A DNA stretch of 64,000 nucleotides, taken from NCBI GenBank assembly GCA_963693285.1, contig OY848921.1, positions 7,949,229-8,013,228 of the forward strand, written 5' to 3'. The position numbers and the translations under genes were made by a program. Source of the stretch: Xestospongia muta (lineage: Eukaryota; Porifera; Demospongiae; Haplosclerida; Petrosiidae). Every line of letters starts with the position of its first letter. Within the stretch, counting starts at the first letter, position 1. The notes below the pieces were generated by a model. The model saw nothing but the letters and a program-made list of their open reading frames with translations. It was not told the DNA's origin and did no database searches. Below, piece after piece: positions 1 to 13,316 of the stretch.

Positions 1-249
1 CACGATGAAACAATTACTATTACCCATTACTTGTAAATGTATCCAAGTACCATTACTATTATCATTAGTGCCAAAGAAGTCCTAATTAATTACTTGTTAA
101 TTACTCAATTACTGACAAGAAAGTAATCTGTATTACTTGTTAGAAAGGTCACTAACCCAATAATATATGAATAAAGTTTGTGGTCACCATCTAACTTCAG
201 CTGTTACTTGTAACACTTCACAATTTTCAATGAGACTATTTTCCTCTAG

Positions 250-649
250 GAATTGCTGTTGGTCACCTGTATTATTTCCTAATGGATGTTTTTCCTAACA
301 AACCAGGTGGATTCTATATTATCAAAACACCACAATTCATGTAAGAATACTTACTTGTTTCTTCTCAGAAAGACATGCTAGATACTTGTAACTAACCAAT
401 GTATTATGATTGCTATTATTAGAGTATACGCTGTATTTTGTAAGTCAAGCTAACAGAAATGAAATGAAACAGATATTGACTCAATCTCTTAAACAATATA
501 TACTTTAGTTTATAAACTAAACGTATTGAAACTGATTTTTATTTCATTAGGAAATATTTATTTGACGGTCCTCAACATGACCCTAATTACACTCCATTAC
601 CAGAGGACAGACCGGGTGGATATGATTGGGGAGATGGCAGACCACTAGG

Positions 650-689
<40 letters not shown>

Positions 690-698
690 AATCAATAA
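250..698 (+). CDS. DERL2-like: Derlin-2/3 family ERAD protein, last two exons (5' part off window)
   Basis: Derlins are ER-membrane rhomboid pseudoproteases that help move misfolded proteins to the cytosol for degradation (ERAD). I place exons at 250-340 and 551-698; the splice phases agree (phase 1 in, phase 2 at the junction). The first exon reads [20 protein letters not shown], which matches the conserved last membrane segment of derlin-2/3. The second reads [20 protein letters not shown] and then DWGDGRPLG, matching the derlin cytosolic tail that ends in a Gly-rich p97-binding segment (family knowledge). A run of 13 Gln codons, then Asn-Gln and TAA (696-698), extends the tail beyond the usual end. 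An AATAAA overlaps the stop at 694-699. Earlier exons lie left of the window; positions 1-249 look like intron. Confidence 0.9.
651..689 (+). repeat. CAA trinucleotide repeat coding for 13 glutamines
   Basis: Thirteen uninterrupted CAA codons are in frame at the derlin C-terminus. The pure codon suggests slippage and possible length polymorphism. Confidence 0.95.
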
Positions 699-1177
699 AT
701 GATAAGATATTCATAAATTTAGTTCCATCTCATCATTTTTATAAATTAATATAATGTACTTTTCTTATTAATATGAAGCAGATGTAAAATATACTTAACA
801 ATTTACCAGTTTATGATAGTTGTATAAATACAATAGTAATTTAGTAGTGTGCCATGTTAATAGTCTTCTTAGGTAATAGTCATATGCCGTACCAGGTAGT
901 TAGTTACCAGGCAATTCGTCATGTGACTCAGTTGATATATACCAGGTAGTCTGGTTATTTTAATGGTTATTATTTTGGGAGGTAACATTGTCAGTAGTCT
1001 TGTCAGCAAGAAGTCAGTCAGTCTTAAGGATTATTGTTATTGGTTTTGTTACTTCTGGTGAAGTGAACTGTAAGTTCATATTTTTAGTTTTTGATGAATT
1101 TGAGGTTCCAAGAGCAGTTGTTAATATTCATTAACTTATTAGGGACTCGTGAATAACTTCTCTAGATTCTATTCAAT

Positions 1178-1214
<37 letters not shown>

Positions 1215-1229
1215 TGAGCTGAACGGTCG
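699..1229 (+). other. Derlin 3' flank and 5' region of NOV-like gene 1
   Basis: AT-rich non-coding stretch with no convincing ORF. A CT-rich microsatellite occupies 1178-1214 and ends 15 bases before the start codon at 1230, so it is probably 5' UTR or core promoter. Parts around 940-1010 resemble 13620-13700 upstream of the paralogue (both contain a GGGAGGT stretch), consistent with one duplicated promoter. I see no clear TATA box. Confidence 0.5.
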
Positions 1230-4200
1230 ATGGCGTCTCAAGAACCTAGTACGACGCAAAAGGAATTAATAAAACTGTTGCTACCTCTGTTTAAAAAGTG
1301 TCCATCGATCGACAAATACCAGATAACTAACTCTTATAATTCTGTTTTTCGTAAATCATTATCTGTCAAGAAATATGGCTATTCTAGTCTTGAACGAATG
1401 TATACTATCTTAGATGTTTTCAATGAGGAAGGCAAGAATGTTTCTATTTCTCGTCCCAAACTTTTAGAACTACTACTGCAACCACTCCTTAATGAGCAAC
1501 GTTCAAATTTAGAAACTGCCTTTGAGAAGCTAAATGGTTTTAAGTCTACAGTTTTGTGTGAGTACTGCGATGTCTCTTCTCTTTGTGAATTGATCGAGGA
1601 GCTCCGCTCACACAAGTCCACTGTATCATCTACAAAAGTGGATACATCATCTTGTTCTGGGATATCTGTGGGACCCTTTTCTTTATCAGCCACTTCAACT
1701 AATGCATCACAGTCTTTCCAATCACAACAACAAGAAAAGAAACAGCTTCAACCCCTCATATGTCCCCAAATCCCATCTCCTAGACCAGAACCTACAATAA
1801 GAGCTCCCTTATTAGATTTCCCACCACTTCCGATACCAAGTAACCCTCCTTTTATTAGACAAGTGATATCAACTAATAGAGAGTCTTCTGCTGAAAGAAA
1901 TCAGCCTCCTGTAAAGAAACCTATAAGCCCAATACCTGAATATGTTCAGCCTATCAATCCAGGTAATGCAATGGAAGGATCTCAAGAACTCAACACAAAA
2001 CAGAGAGTGATAATAGAATTATTGCTACGTCTGTTTAAGGTACGTCCACTCATTAATAGATCGAAAATTACTGACACTTATGCTGCTGTCTTTGGTAAAG
2101 GTCTATCTGTTAGGAAGCATGGCTATTCTAGTCTGGAACAAATGTATAGTGTTTTAGGTATTTTCAATGAGGAAGGTACAAATGTTTCGATTTCTCGTTC
2201 CAAACTTTTAGAATTACTTCTACAACCACTCCTTCAAGAACCGCACTCTAGATTAGCAGTTGCTTTTGAAACCTTAAATGGTTTTAAGTCTAGTGTTTTA
2301 TGTGAATACTGTGAAGTCTCTTCTCTACATGAACTAGTAAAGGAGATACACTTACACAAGTCCTCTCTTCCTCAATCATCTACAGAAGTGGCTACATCAT
2401 CTTGCTCTGGAGTATCTGTGGGACCCTTTTCTTTATCAACCACTTCAAATATAATATTTAATACATCACCGTCTTTTCAGTCACAACAACAAGAGAGACA
2501 ACTTCAACCCTTCATAGGCCTTGAAGTCCCCTTTCTTAGACCAGAACCTACAATGAGACGTCCTTTATTAGAACCACCTTCTGTGATGCCATTTCCAATG
2601 CAAAGTATCAATAGACCAGTGATACCATATACGGGAGCACCTTCTGCTGAAAGAACTCTAATTTTTATAAAGAACCCTGTTGCCCCAATACCCAAACGTA
2701 TCCTGTCCATCCATCCAATTTCAAGTGATATCACAACAGAAGAATCTCAGGAGCTCAACATTATTCAGAGGATGATAATAAAATTGTTGCTACCTCTGTT
2801 TAAGGTGCACCCATTGATTAACAAAGACCAGATTACCAACACTTTTGGTGCTGTCTTTCGTACTAATAGAGGGTTATCTGTTAAAAAGCATGGCTATTCT
2901 AGTTTGGATCATATGTACAACGTATTAGATATTTTCAATGAAAAGGATAAGAACATTTCTATTTCCCGACCCAAACTTTTAGAATTACTTTTACAACCAT
3001 TAGTTCAAATTCTTCATGAGCCACATTCAAGTTTAGATGCTTCCTTTGAGAAACTAAATGGTTTCAAGCCTACTGTTTTATGTGAATACTGCAATGTGTC
3101 TTCTCTACATGAACTGATGCAGGAGATCCACTCACAACATTACGTTACTCCTCAGTCATCTGTAAAGAACCCCCAACTCGACAGAAACCCATCTCGTTCA
3201 CATCCCCAAACCCCTGTTCCTCATCACCATATCCCGTCTTCTTCAATACCACAATCTTTTCATTTGGGTTCAGTGACAAATAATACAATGACAGGAACTA
3301 GTCAAGCTCTACATACAGAGCAACCTCCAAGTCATTATCCCAACCCACAAACCCATCCTCGAGATGACACCTTTGTCCCACCATTACCTGGCCATTGTCG
3401 GTCTCATGTACTCTCTGAAGAAGACATTCGCACACCTCCTGTTCAACCGCAATTCAAACGCTCTGAAAACTCCACAAGTGTCATAAACAAGATAGAAGAG
3501 TACCTTAAAAGTTTTGTTAACTATCTTTCAAATCAAGGGAAGCATTTACCTGGCTATTTGGTTGATAAAGAGGTCAAAAGTATCTGTAATAAAGCATCTT
3601 CATTAGTGGGTAGACGAATTGATTTCAAGAGTATTGAAGTTGGTGTTGAGTTTGATAAGCTTCAAAAACGTTTGAATGAATTTATACGCATATTTTGCTG
3701 GATCAGTCCGATCACTTCACTTTTTGAGCTCCAACGCACAATATGTGAATTTGAAAAGGTAGAAGACTTTGAAGAGCTCAAGATTGGTCCTATTGTCAAA
3801 CATCCTGAAGTGATCCGTTTATTCAAAGTACCAGAAGATGTTCTGACTGTACCCGAGATTACAGCTTACGATATTCACATGTGTCTGACAAAGTATATCA
3901 GTAAAAGCAAGAGAACAGATACTAGAGATGTTGAAGAATTCATGACATTTTTGGCAGATAAATTCAGAGTATCTTCTCCACTTCACCTGTGTGTTCGTAT
4001 ATCTAGTTTTCCACTAGCTTGTTCAGTAAGTAATCTTTCTAATCTATTAATAATTACCAATCTCTTTCTTTCAGCTCAATTTTAAATTTCGTACATCACA
4101 AAGACAAATTCGTGAGCGGATGGAAAAAGAAAGCGAGAAAAAGATTGGGGAAGAAGTCAACTTTGAAATTAAGCGTTTGGAAAAATCTCTCAGTCAAATG

Positions 4201-7200
4201 TCAGATAATATTAAAGAGTTAACAGCCAAAGATCCAGTACAACTCATTGAAAGTGTCTTTGCTTTATCTCTTCATTTGTTTCAGCCTCGCCTTCGCTCAA
4301 AACTAACCCTTTTCTTTGACACTATTATTAAGAATGCTAGTCTACGTCAGTTGTTTACTATTGCTATCTATCAAGGAGCTTATGGTGTTCAGAAGATGAT
4401 ACAAGAACAAGAGACTCAAGCTGCAAGGAGTGGAACTTCATCATTTACTGTGGGTCAACATGGACAACATCATGAGATGATGGTATATAAACCACAAAGT
4501 AAGTAGACATCATTACTGTACATGTGTGTATATGAAATATACTACCAGTAAATGTCTATCAAAACTTCATTCTTTTTAGGAGAATTAACTGAAGAACTAC
4601 TTCGTTTGCTGAGAACAGTACCATTTCCAATTAATCTGGAAACATTAGCTGAACTTGAACTACAACTGGTAAATACAATGGGAAGTCAAACATTCCATTC
4701 TTTTGGACATGGCCCCTTTCTCAAGTTCATTTCTTCTAAGCATACAGTGTTAGAAGCACTTGGAGGTAAGACTATTGGTAGCAGTGGAGAAGAACAGAGT
4801 GAGGAACTAGAACAGAAACGAACAGAAGTGATATCATGTATACAACAACTCAAAGAGTCCTCTAATAAGGTGAGTGTAAATATTGACTAAGTTACTCTTA
4901 TTTAGTGTTTTCTTTTCTATTAGGAAGTTGTGTCAGCTACTCTGTTACAACAATTCCAGGTAGACTCTGTCAGCCAACTAAGTTGTGGTACACTAGAAAA
5001 GCTCATATCAGATGCTCAGAACATTACTTTACCTCCTTCCTCTATAAATTACATCACTCCATTACTAATAAACAGTAGTGTTCATATCAGCTCACCTAAT
5101 CATGGTGTACTGGGTTCACAAACTTGTCAAGATGCTCTGACCTGTTTACAAGCTGCACCACTTTTAACTGACTTAGCAGAATGGTCTAACTGGGACTTAG
5201 TTTATAGACCCTCTCTTGGTCATCTCTCTGTCTTTTTAAACAACCAACCACAGGCCACTGGTAGATCTGAAAACGAGAAAGTGTTTGCACTTGAAATAGC
5301 ACCTGGTCGACTTTTAAAAATCAATTCTAATTCAAGTATACAAGATTTTACAGCTGCTGTTGATCGTACTGATCCTGTTACAGCTGCTGGACATTTAGTA
5401 TCATTGGCTGTTAAAGCTAGCAATATTTCTAATGTGTCTACACAGTTATTAGCTCAACATATTCATACTAAACTATCTAGAATGTCAACTGCTGTGGATT
5501 GTGAAGGAGAGATGTCACCTGATATATTTGTGTTTAATTGTCTGATATCTATACCATTACAACTTTGTGAAACTTTAGGCAAACAGGTAATCTACCAGGA
5601 TAATCTGACTGTTCTTTTGTACACCAAATAAGGAAATTCCCCTAGTGCTACACTCCTCTGTAGATAATAAAATGTTGTTTCTTAGTTATTAGTTATTATA
5701 TTACAAGGAAGCCTATGGTTCTTGGTATAACTTGTGGTACTTCTAATAACTATAATTATTCATAATTTAATTTCTTACATTTAGGTGTTTTTAGATCCTC
5801 TGAGAAATGTGACTAGTTCTGCTTTAATTGATGGATTAATAACCTTATGTAGAACACATAGTGAAAGAGGATTTTTTCAAGCACTTGGAATGAAGTTAGG
5901 TATTAAAGCATGGATTGATGACTTTAAAGAAATGCAAATGACAAAGTTTATTAATAGTAATGCCATAGTCACTAAAAAACCTACTATGAAATCTACTATT
6001 GAAAAGGTTAGTTAAGAAAATGTTTCAAATTCATTTTACTGGATCTGTTTTCGTAGTCGGAACACACTACTTACTTGAAACCTGATATCAAACCATCTCA
6101 CCCAAATAATACCCCAACACTTAAAGAAGAGACAATGGATAAGGTAGCAATCACTGACGACATTACCCCTTCTCCTAAGATGACTACAGTGAAGGAAATG
6201 ACCAAAGTTGAAGACAAATGTAAGAAGATAATTCTTGATATTCGTCAAAATGAATTTGGAATTGGCTTTGAGTTACAACTTAATCCTCAACAAAAACAAA
6301 TTGCAGAGAAGCAGAAAGAGAGAGAGGGTCGGAGTCTACAACGTCTTTCAGAAGAGCTTTATAGCAAGGATACTCATTTTGTTTTAGAACTAGTTCAAAA
6401 TGCTGATGATAACACATACCCTAGTAATCAAGTCATTCCTACACTCAAATTTGTTCTCTCAAAAGACTGTATTACAGTCCTTAACAACGAAACAGGTTTC
6501 TTAGAAAATAATATTCGAGCTATTTGTGATGTTGGTAAGAGTACTAAAGACAGAAGTCGTTCAGGATACATTGGACAAAAGGGTATTGGTTTCAAATCAG
6601 TGTTTCGAATCACAGAACAGCCTGAGGTTCATTCTCGAGGTTTTCATATCAAATTTGATACTCAGTCTGGTCCAATTGGGTATATCTTACCACAGTGGGT
6701 GGAGCACTCATTTAATGAAGGAAAACTACCTGAAGAAGAACTAGCAAAGTAACTTAACTACCTATAATTATGTACTTGATAATAACATGTACTATAATAT
6801 GATATGTATTGAAGTGTAGTACATATACAATATATCAATGTTGTATTATATGCTGTCAGTTAATTCCTCTGTCTTGTTTAGGTGGACTACTAGGATAGTG
6901 CTACCTTTAAAATCAGAGAATACTATCTCTCAAAATACTCAAAATATGATGAGTAAATTTCAAGACATTCAACCATCTTTGTTGCTCTTTTTAAATCGTC
7001 TGAGATGTATTGTCATTGAAGACACAGTTAGTGACTGTTTAATATACAGCTATAAATTTTAGTTGTTTTTTCTATTTAAGGAGACACAAAATGTTCGTTT
7101 GATGGAACGACATGACAAATCAGCTGGTATAACTGAAATTAGACATGACATGGGAACTGATCATTGGTTGGTAGTGAGAAAAGTATTAAAAGATGCTAGT

Positions 7201-10200
7201 CAGGTATGAAGACAGAAAGAAAATGAAAGAATTAATTCACTGATGCCATCTTTGTTTTTTTCAGTATAAACCTGATGTAGAAATCACAGAACTTGCTCTA
7301 GCATTTCCTTTACCTAAAGATCTAAAGAACCCACCTACAGCTAGAGTAAGTTAAAACTATTATATTTAATAGTTATGATCAATATATAATTATCTATGCA
7401 ACCAAAATAATTTATATAGTGTTAATGTGTTCTAATTTTTATTCTGTAGGAGCTTCAATCACAACAAGTGTTTGCATTCCTTCCCTTGAGAAGTTATGGT
7501 TTTCATTTTATAGTTCAGGGAGATTTTGACTTGCCTAGTTCAAGAGAAGATGTGAACAGTAACAGTGTCTGGAACCAATGGCTTAGAGAGGAGATACCAG
7601 CTCTGTTTTTAAAAGCAATAGAAAATTTTAAAGTAAGTTATTATGTCCAATAAAAGAGGACATTGCTATATCACTCTAACACAAATGTGTTTTATTATTC
7701 ACAGGCTCTGCCAGATATCTCAGAAATAGAGGCAATGTCCTTGATCTTACAGTTTATTCCACTAGAAGGAGAAGTGCATGATTTCTTCCAACCAGTAACT
7801 GGAGAAATCCTACGTCTCTTCAAAGGAAAGGAATGCTTACCTACTGACCCAACAACATCTCACAAAACATCACCAACAAATACAATGAGATATATTGTAG
7901 ATATCTTTAGACAGACCAGTACAAAAGATGATACCGATATTCAATGGAAACAACCTTCACAATTACTCTCAGTTCACTTAGATATCATCAGAGAATACAT
8001 CCCTCAATCTTTGTTGACATCAGCATTAAATTTATACTATCTCAATGGCATTTTATCTAGCACACTTAGCAGAGATTTATGTTCTCAATTAAATATTGGA
8101 GTAATTAGTATAGATCATTTACTAGCAGTTGCTGAATATGCTCTTAAAGAATATCAGAGTGAGAGAGGACGCACATTACAAGATCTCTTTTTAGAGGAAT
8201 CTTTAATGGAAGACGATGATGAAGAACTTGATGAAAATGATCTTTCAAAATATTTTGTAAAATGGATAGCTCATTGGTTAGCATGTGTACATTCTTTAAT
8301 GGAGGATACTAGAGATTTTACTACAAACACTTTAAGTAAACTCAAGAGGTTACCAATTATTCCTCTTTCTAATGGTGATATGGTGTCGATTGAGAGTGGA
8401 CCCATCTTTTTTCCTCCTGATTCTGATACAGGTATGGTTGTAATTTTATTACATTAATTAATATCTTATTATTATTATCTTCTTTCCTTTCCTTCAGACC
8501 TTGAGCAATCTTTCCAAGATATTTATAAAGAGCTACATACTATTGATAATGATTTATTAAACAGTGGAGATGAAATGGTTTCAGCTCGTGTTTACAAGAT
8601 CCTCTCTCTTCAATTGGGAGTAAAAGAACTTAACATTGTAGATATTATCTACCATCATATTATTCCACAGTTTAAAAAAGATAGTATCAAGGTAATAAAG
8701 ACACTTATTCTATTAACATATAATGGTTTAATAGATGGATTGTGCTCATTTTTATATTTCTCTTTCAGAGCAAGAAAGATCAACTCCTTATTCTCTATTT
8801 GGCTTTTATTAAACACTCAATTGAGGGAGGTCTGATTCCTTTACCTCAACTAATTGCTGATTTGAAAGATGATGTGATCCTCATTACTAACAGAGGAAGA
8901 AAGAAACCAAGTAAAGAAGTCATTCATTTTGATGCTCAGTACAAGAACCAGTGGAATCTTTCCAGAATGTTTCCAAGTAAGACTACTCTAATACAAAAGA
9001 TGATATTGTAGATAACATTAGTATCTGTTTCACTACATGTTTTGTATCTGTTGTATGTTTAGGTGTTAAATGGATTGAAGTCTCTCCAGAGTACCTTAAG
9101 ATGTCAAAACAATTAAAAATTCTTCCCACTAATTGGAAAGACTTCTTCCTTGGTTTGGGTGTCCAGTCTGGACTAGCTGTGGAAAGAATTAACAGGGAAA
9201 TCAACCCAACTGATGAGGTAAGAACAGATTCATTAAAAAGGTTGGTATTAAATGGTTGTTATCTGTTATAGACCAGTTACCATATATGGGATGTACACAG
9301 CTGGAAGAGATCACCAGATGGTAGCTACATAGTACGAGACTACTACTGCAAAGAGTTCAATGATATACTAGCCTCCATTAGTAACAGCAGTCTAGGAAAA
9401 AAGATAGAACAAATGAAAGCTCTAGCTGAAATGTTAGATCAGTGTTGGGATGGTATATATAACTCATACACAACAGCTGCATATTATGACGGTAGCAATT
9501 CTCATGAGCTAGGTAAAGTTATGTCTTCGTTTGGACACACTTTAAGAAACAAAGCTTGGTTACCGAGTATAGACCTTGTTAAAAAACCATATAGCAATGA
9601 TGGTTCATGTCTTCTTCAAGGAAATCAACTTTATCAAGACTTAGATAAGCTGAAGCATTTATTACATTGTCATGTACCATATTTAGGAGCTCATTTGAGG
9701 AACTACAACTTTATACAACATTTACAAGTTAGAGTTGATGTCACTCCTAAAGAGCTTTTAGAATATCTTTGTAATTGGTCAGAAAAGACACCATTTAGAA
9801 CAACAATAGAGCACATGAAACATGTTTACATGTTTTTAGCTCGAGCTTATGAAGAGAAAAATGAAATTGGGAGAGCATTTAGCAGCAAGGACTTGATCTT
9901 TGTTCCATCCATTACTCAATGGAGGAATATTTCCTCAATTGAGATTGACAGTACTTTTGTATCTGTCCACAAAACGTGTTGGGCTGATAAAACAACTGTA
10001 TTGTTCAAGTGTCTTCTTGATCATCAGTCTTACCCTTCTCATCTTCCTCAAATATTGAGCTTCTTTTACAGAGGTTCTGACGATAAAACCAATGATCAAA
10101 TCAAAAATGCCTTCACTCAACTAGGAATACAAAAAGATATGAATTTAGAGAACCTCATTAGTGTGTTTGAGTTTAACGCTTCTCTTGCACCTTCTCCCGA

Positions 10201-12121
10201 AGATAGTCACATTGATGCATTTCGCTCTATTGCTGAAGTCATTCTAAAAGTTATCGCAAATGATGAAGGTAGCCCTGAGCTTAAGAAACAGTTTTTCTTA
10301 GCTAAAATAAAAGAGCTGGCTATATTTCCAGGAAAAGGTAAAAAATGGGTACCACTTGACGGCCTGTTTATTGATGATGACCCTGAGATATCAAAACATT
10401 TTTCAAAGGAGGAAAAAGTTTATTTTCTTAATTGGCCTACTAGCAAAAGTGTTAAAGGCAGGTTAAAAAATGAATTACCAAACCCATTCACTGAGCTATG
10501 TCTAATACCTCTAATTAGTGAACATGTCCATATACAATTAAATCCATCATCAGTACGACCTTATTTTGATCTTCAGAAGACATTTCATTACATGATTCCT
10601 TTAATACAACAATATATTGTCTCTAAAGTTGAATATACCTCTTCTTTAAGCTATCACGAAGAAATAGCGGAGCTATTAAAACATTTGCAGTTTCTTTCCA
10701 CTATTGAACTCACCTGTACATACTCCATTGATGACAAGTATTTTGCTAATGCTTCTATAAAGCAATGTCGATATAATGATGATCCTTCTCAACCTGTGGT
10801 ATATATTGTTGTAAATAAAGATGGCAAAATATTGGAGAAAAGCTCTCTACCACAAGTAGTCTGTCAGATTATTCTACCTAAGAATGACAAAGACCCACTA
10901 TTTCAACAGTTTGTCCAAGATATGTTAATCGATGATGTGAGTTCAGAAGAGGATACAAAAAGATTTGTTGAGAAGTACAAACTAACACCAATTCCAACCG
11001 ACTTTCCACAGTGGATTATTGGATTACCAGATATGCCTAAAACTGCAGCAGAAGAGCCTATGGAGTTGGAACCTCCAGATGAACAGACAAATCTAGAGAT
11101 AACAACTAGCAATAAAGAAAGTGCACCAGGTGATACTGAGGGTGGATTAAAGGCATGGCCACCTAGAGCACCTGTAAGAATGGAAGAAGGCCATGGTGCA
11201 AAGAAATCCACTAAAATCTCCAATAAAGATGGTGAGCAAGAGAGAAAGTTAACAGAGAGAGATGTCATCACTGTGGAGGATGTACGACGGATGCAACAAG
11301 AGGCTGGACAGAAAGAGGTACCTAATGATGCTGTTGAAGCTAGAAATGAGAATACCACCATAACGCAATCTAGTTCTAATCAAAGTGATGTCACTCACAA
11401 AAATCCTGCTGCTGTGAAGTCTGAAAGTCAGACTCCTAGTCACTCTTCAGTATCACAACTTACTTCACCTCATACTGGTACTACTAAATCTCATCAAATG
11501 TTGAAGCAGTCTACATCATTGACCTCCAAAGAAGAAACGACTACTGCAAAAGAGTCAACAGAGGTAGTACCTAGAAACAAGGCAAATTCAAATGAGGTTT
11601 CTAAATTGAAAAAAACAAATCCTTCTTTCGTTGACCTTAAATCCGTTGATATCACTCCATTAATGAAGAGCCTACCAATACAAGCTGACAAAAACTTGTT
11701 TGCACAATTAGTTCCAAATGAAGATGGAAAAAAAGAAAAACTTGAAGTTGGTAGGTGGGGAGAAGCATTTGTCTTTAATGTTCTCAAACATCAAAGAAAA
11801 TTACCTAATGGAGTTGAGATAAAAAGTATAAAGTGGTTGAATGGACATATAGAGTCTGGTCTACCATATGACATTAAAGCTATCAGTGCTCATGGTGAAA
11901 TAGAGTACTATATTGAAGTTAAAAGTACTACCTCTGTTGACAAAGCTTTGATTCCTATCTCATGGAGGGAACTTAAGTTAGCACAGCAAGTCAAAGAGAC
12001 ATATCTTTTACTACGTGTCTATGGTGTGAGAAACGTTGAGGAGGTCGAGATAAAATGGTTGTCAGATATTTTTAACCTTATTGAAAGTAATCCATCAGTA
12101 ACCCTCTACATAAAACTGTAG
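1230..12121 (+). CDS. LOTUS x3 - Hsp90-like ATPase - NOV_C protein (NO VEIN-like), gene 1
   Basis: Exons: 1230-4025, 4075-4498, 4580-4869, 4924-5586, 5785-6006, 6057-6748, 6882-7026, 7081-7203, 7265-7345, 7450-7632, 7705-8431, 8498-8691, 8769-8976, 9063-9217, 9272-12121. All phases close to 3250 residues. The N-terminus has three units of about 254 residues (starting near 1, 251 and 506). Each holds a LOTUS/OST-HTH-like core (LSVKKxGYSSLxxMYxVL) followed by a VLCEYC motif and a Ser/Pro/Gln-rich linker. A possible fourth LOTUS-like fold is in exon 3. The ATPase module has the N-box ELVQNADDN (about residue 1576) and the lid motif GQKGIGFKSVF (about 1638), as in plant NO VEIN and sacsin. The last 125 residues form NOV_C/DUF3883 with GRWGEAFV, PYDIK and YIEVKST, a PD-(D/E)XK-like arrangement. 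Predicted intracellular, ATP-binding and RNA-associated; actual function unknown. Confidence 0.85.
1248..3300 (+). repeat. Three intragenic coding repeats (LOTUS-like unit, ~0.76 kb)
   Basis: Within exon 1 the segments starting near 1248, 1998 and 2758 repeat the same protein unit: LLLxLF, a short loop, LSVxKxGYSSLxxMY, NxSISRxKLLELLLQPL, LNGFKxxVLCEYC and SSLxEL. The paralogue at 13785 has only one unit. The copies differ at many positions, so the expansion is not very recent. Confidence 0.85.
4580..4770 (+). other. Possible additional LOTUS-like winged helix in gene 1 exon 3
   Basis: Exon 3 codes for LTEELLRLLRTVPFPINLET, followed by a helix and SFGHGPFLKF, then HTVLEALGG. The order (LL helix, P-I strand, helix, aromatic-Gly-xx-hydrophobic helix, V-strand) matches the LOTUS core better than the three N-terminal units do. 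The equivalent in gene 2 starts at 15723. This is my pattern reading, not a profile search. Confidence 0.4.
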
Positions 12122-12374
12122 TTGTAAAATAGTGTTGTATAAAGTTTTAGATTTTGGACTGAGCTACAATAGGTCTAATTTTTGGTTCATATTAGCTTTT
12201 TCTTTTATACTTTTGTAATGATTACTTTTAGTTAAACTTGTTTACTTTCTGTATAGTTTCTTAAAATAGAGAAGTTTATAATACATGTATGTCACAGGAG
12301 AGTGCTAGCCACACAAACGGTTATTTGCTTGTGACCTTATGTATTGATATAATACGTTCCCAAAATGTGACCTG

Positions 12375-12380
12375 AATAAA
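12375..12380 (+). promoter_or_regulatory. Poly(A) signal AATAAA after gene 1
   Basis: AATAAA lies 254 bases after the stop codon. It is the first clear AATAAA in the 3' flank of gene 1. Confidence 0.5.
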
Positions 12381-12775
12381 GAAGGTGATGTCAATCTTAT
12401 TGGTTTTATTTATCCTATATGTTATACTTTAGAGTTTTTACAGCCACATATATCATCTGTATAGAGACCACAGTGCAGTGCTAGTTAGTAGCATCGTATA
12501 AACATTAATTAAATATCTGGTAGGTTTTGACATTGTTTGTAACAACATTGAAAACAATGCTACAAAGCGAAAACTTAAAACAATAATTGTCATTATGTTC
12601 ATACATTTAGGTATACATTGTTACCATGACAGTATTATTATGGTGATTGTTACCATGGTGATAGTTGCTATGATAACACATACACAAATTGTTGCTAAAG
12701 CAACTGTTGCTGTAGTAAAGTACATGTTGTTGGTTATTACATGCTTTCATAGATTTTTTGTGAATTTCAAGAGAT

Positions 12776-12878
12776 AGTCCTCAACATGATCTTAACCACA
12801 CTCCATTATATACTAGAGAACAGACCAGGTAAATATGGGGAGATGGTAGACCACTAGAATGACAACAAGAACATCAAT
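12776..12878 (+). pseudogene. Decayed copy of the derlin last exon
   Basis: The sequence matches 567-660, the derlin last exon. It reads CCTCAACATGAT..., then TACTAGAGAACAGACCAGG followed at once by TAA. Its translation begins PQHDLNHTPL and breaks where the source reads PEDRPGG. The CAA tract is reduced to fragments. No matching upstream derlin exon is visible, so this is a 3' fragment dragged along by the tandem duplication that produced gene 2. Confidence 0.85.
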
Positions 12879-13316
12879 ACCTTTCTTCAAGTTACAATGG
12901 ATCAATAACAAGCAAGAAAGATCAATAACGAAAGTTTCCATCATCTAAAAGATATGGTATGTGTTACTAGTTAATTACCAATACGAGCAGTTCTGCACTC
13001 AGGACTAATCTCTGCTCACCGACTTTGCAGAGAACCACATGAATGAGAGGAATCTATAACGATATCAATATTAACTCAGCACTCAGTAGCAAGCATCATA
13101 GTATAATGATAGTTAAAACTCAAACATCAAAGTCAAACCAATCAAGTTTAGTATAGCCTAATATTAACACCATTTGCAAGTTGACATCACAATATTTTTA
13201 ATACATATGCATAAAGTATATTTTACTGTATTATATAGTGGTATTAGCAAGTTATAAAGTACATTGCATTTATTACTTATAAAAATGATGAGATGGAATT
13301 AAGGTAATCCCCATTG

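Noticed and set aside
10903..11361. 152-codon minus-strand ORF opposite gene 1
   Set aside because: Antisense shadow of a well-supported coding exon; the gene 2 counterpart (22075-22509) is not conserved as a protein.
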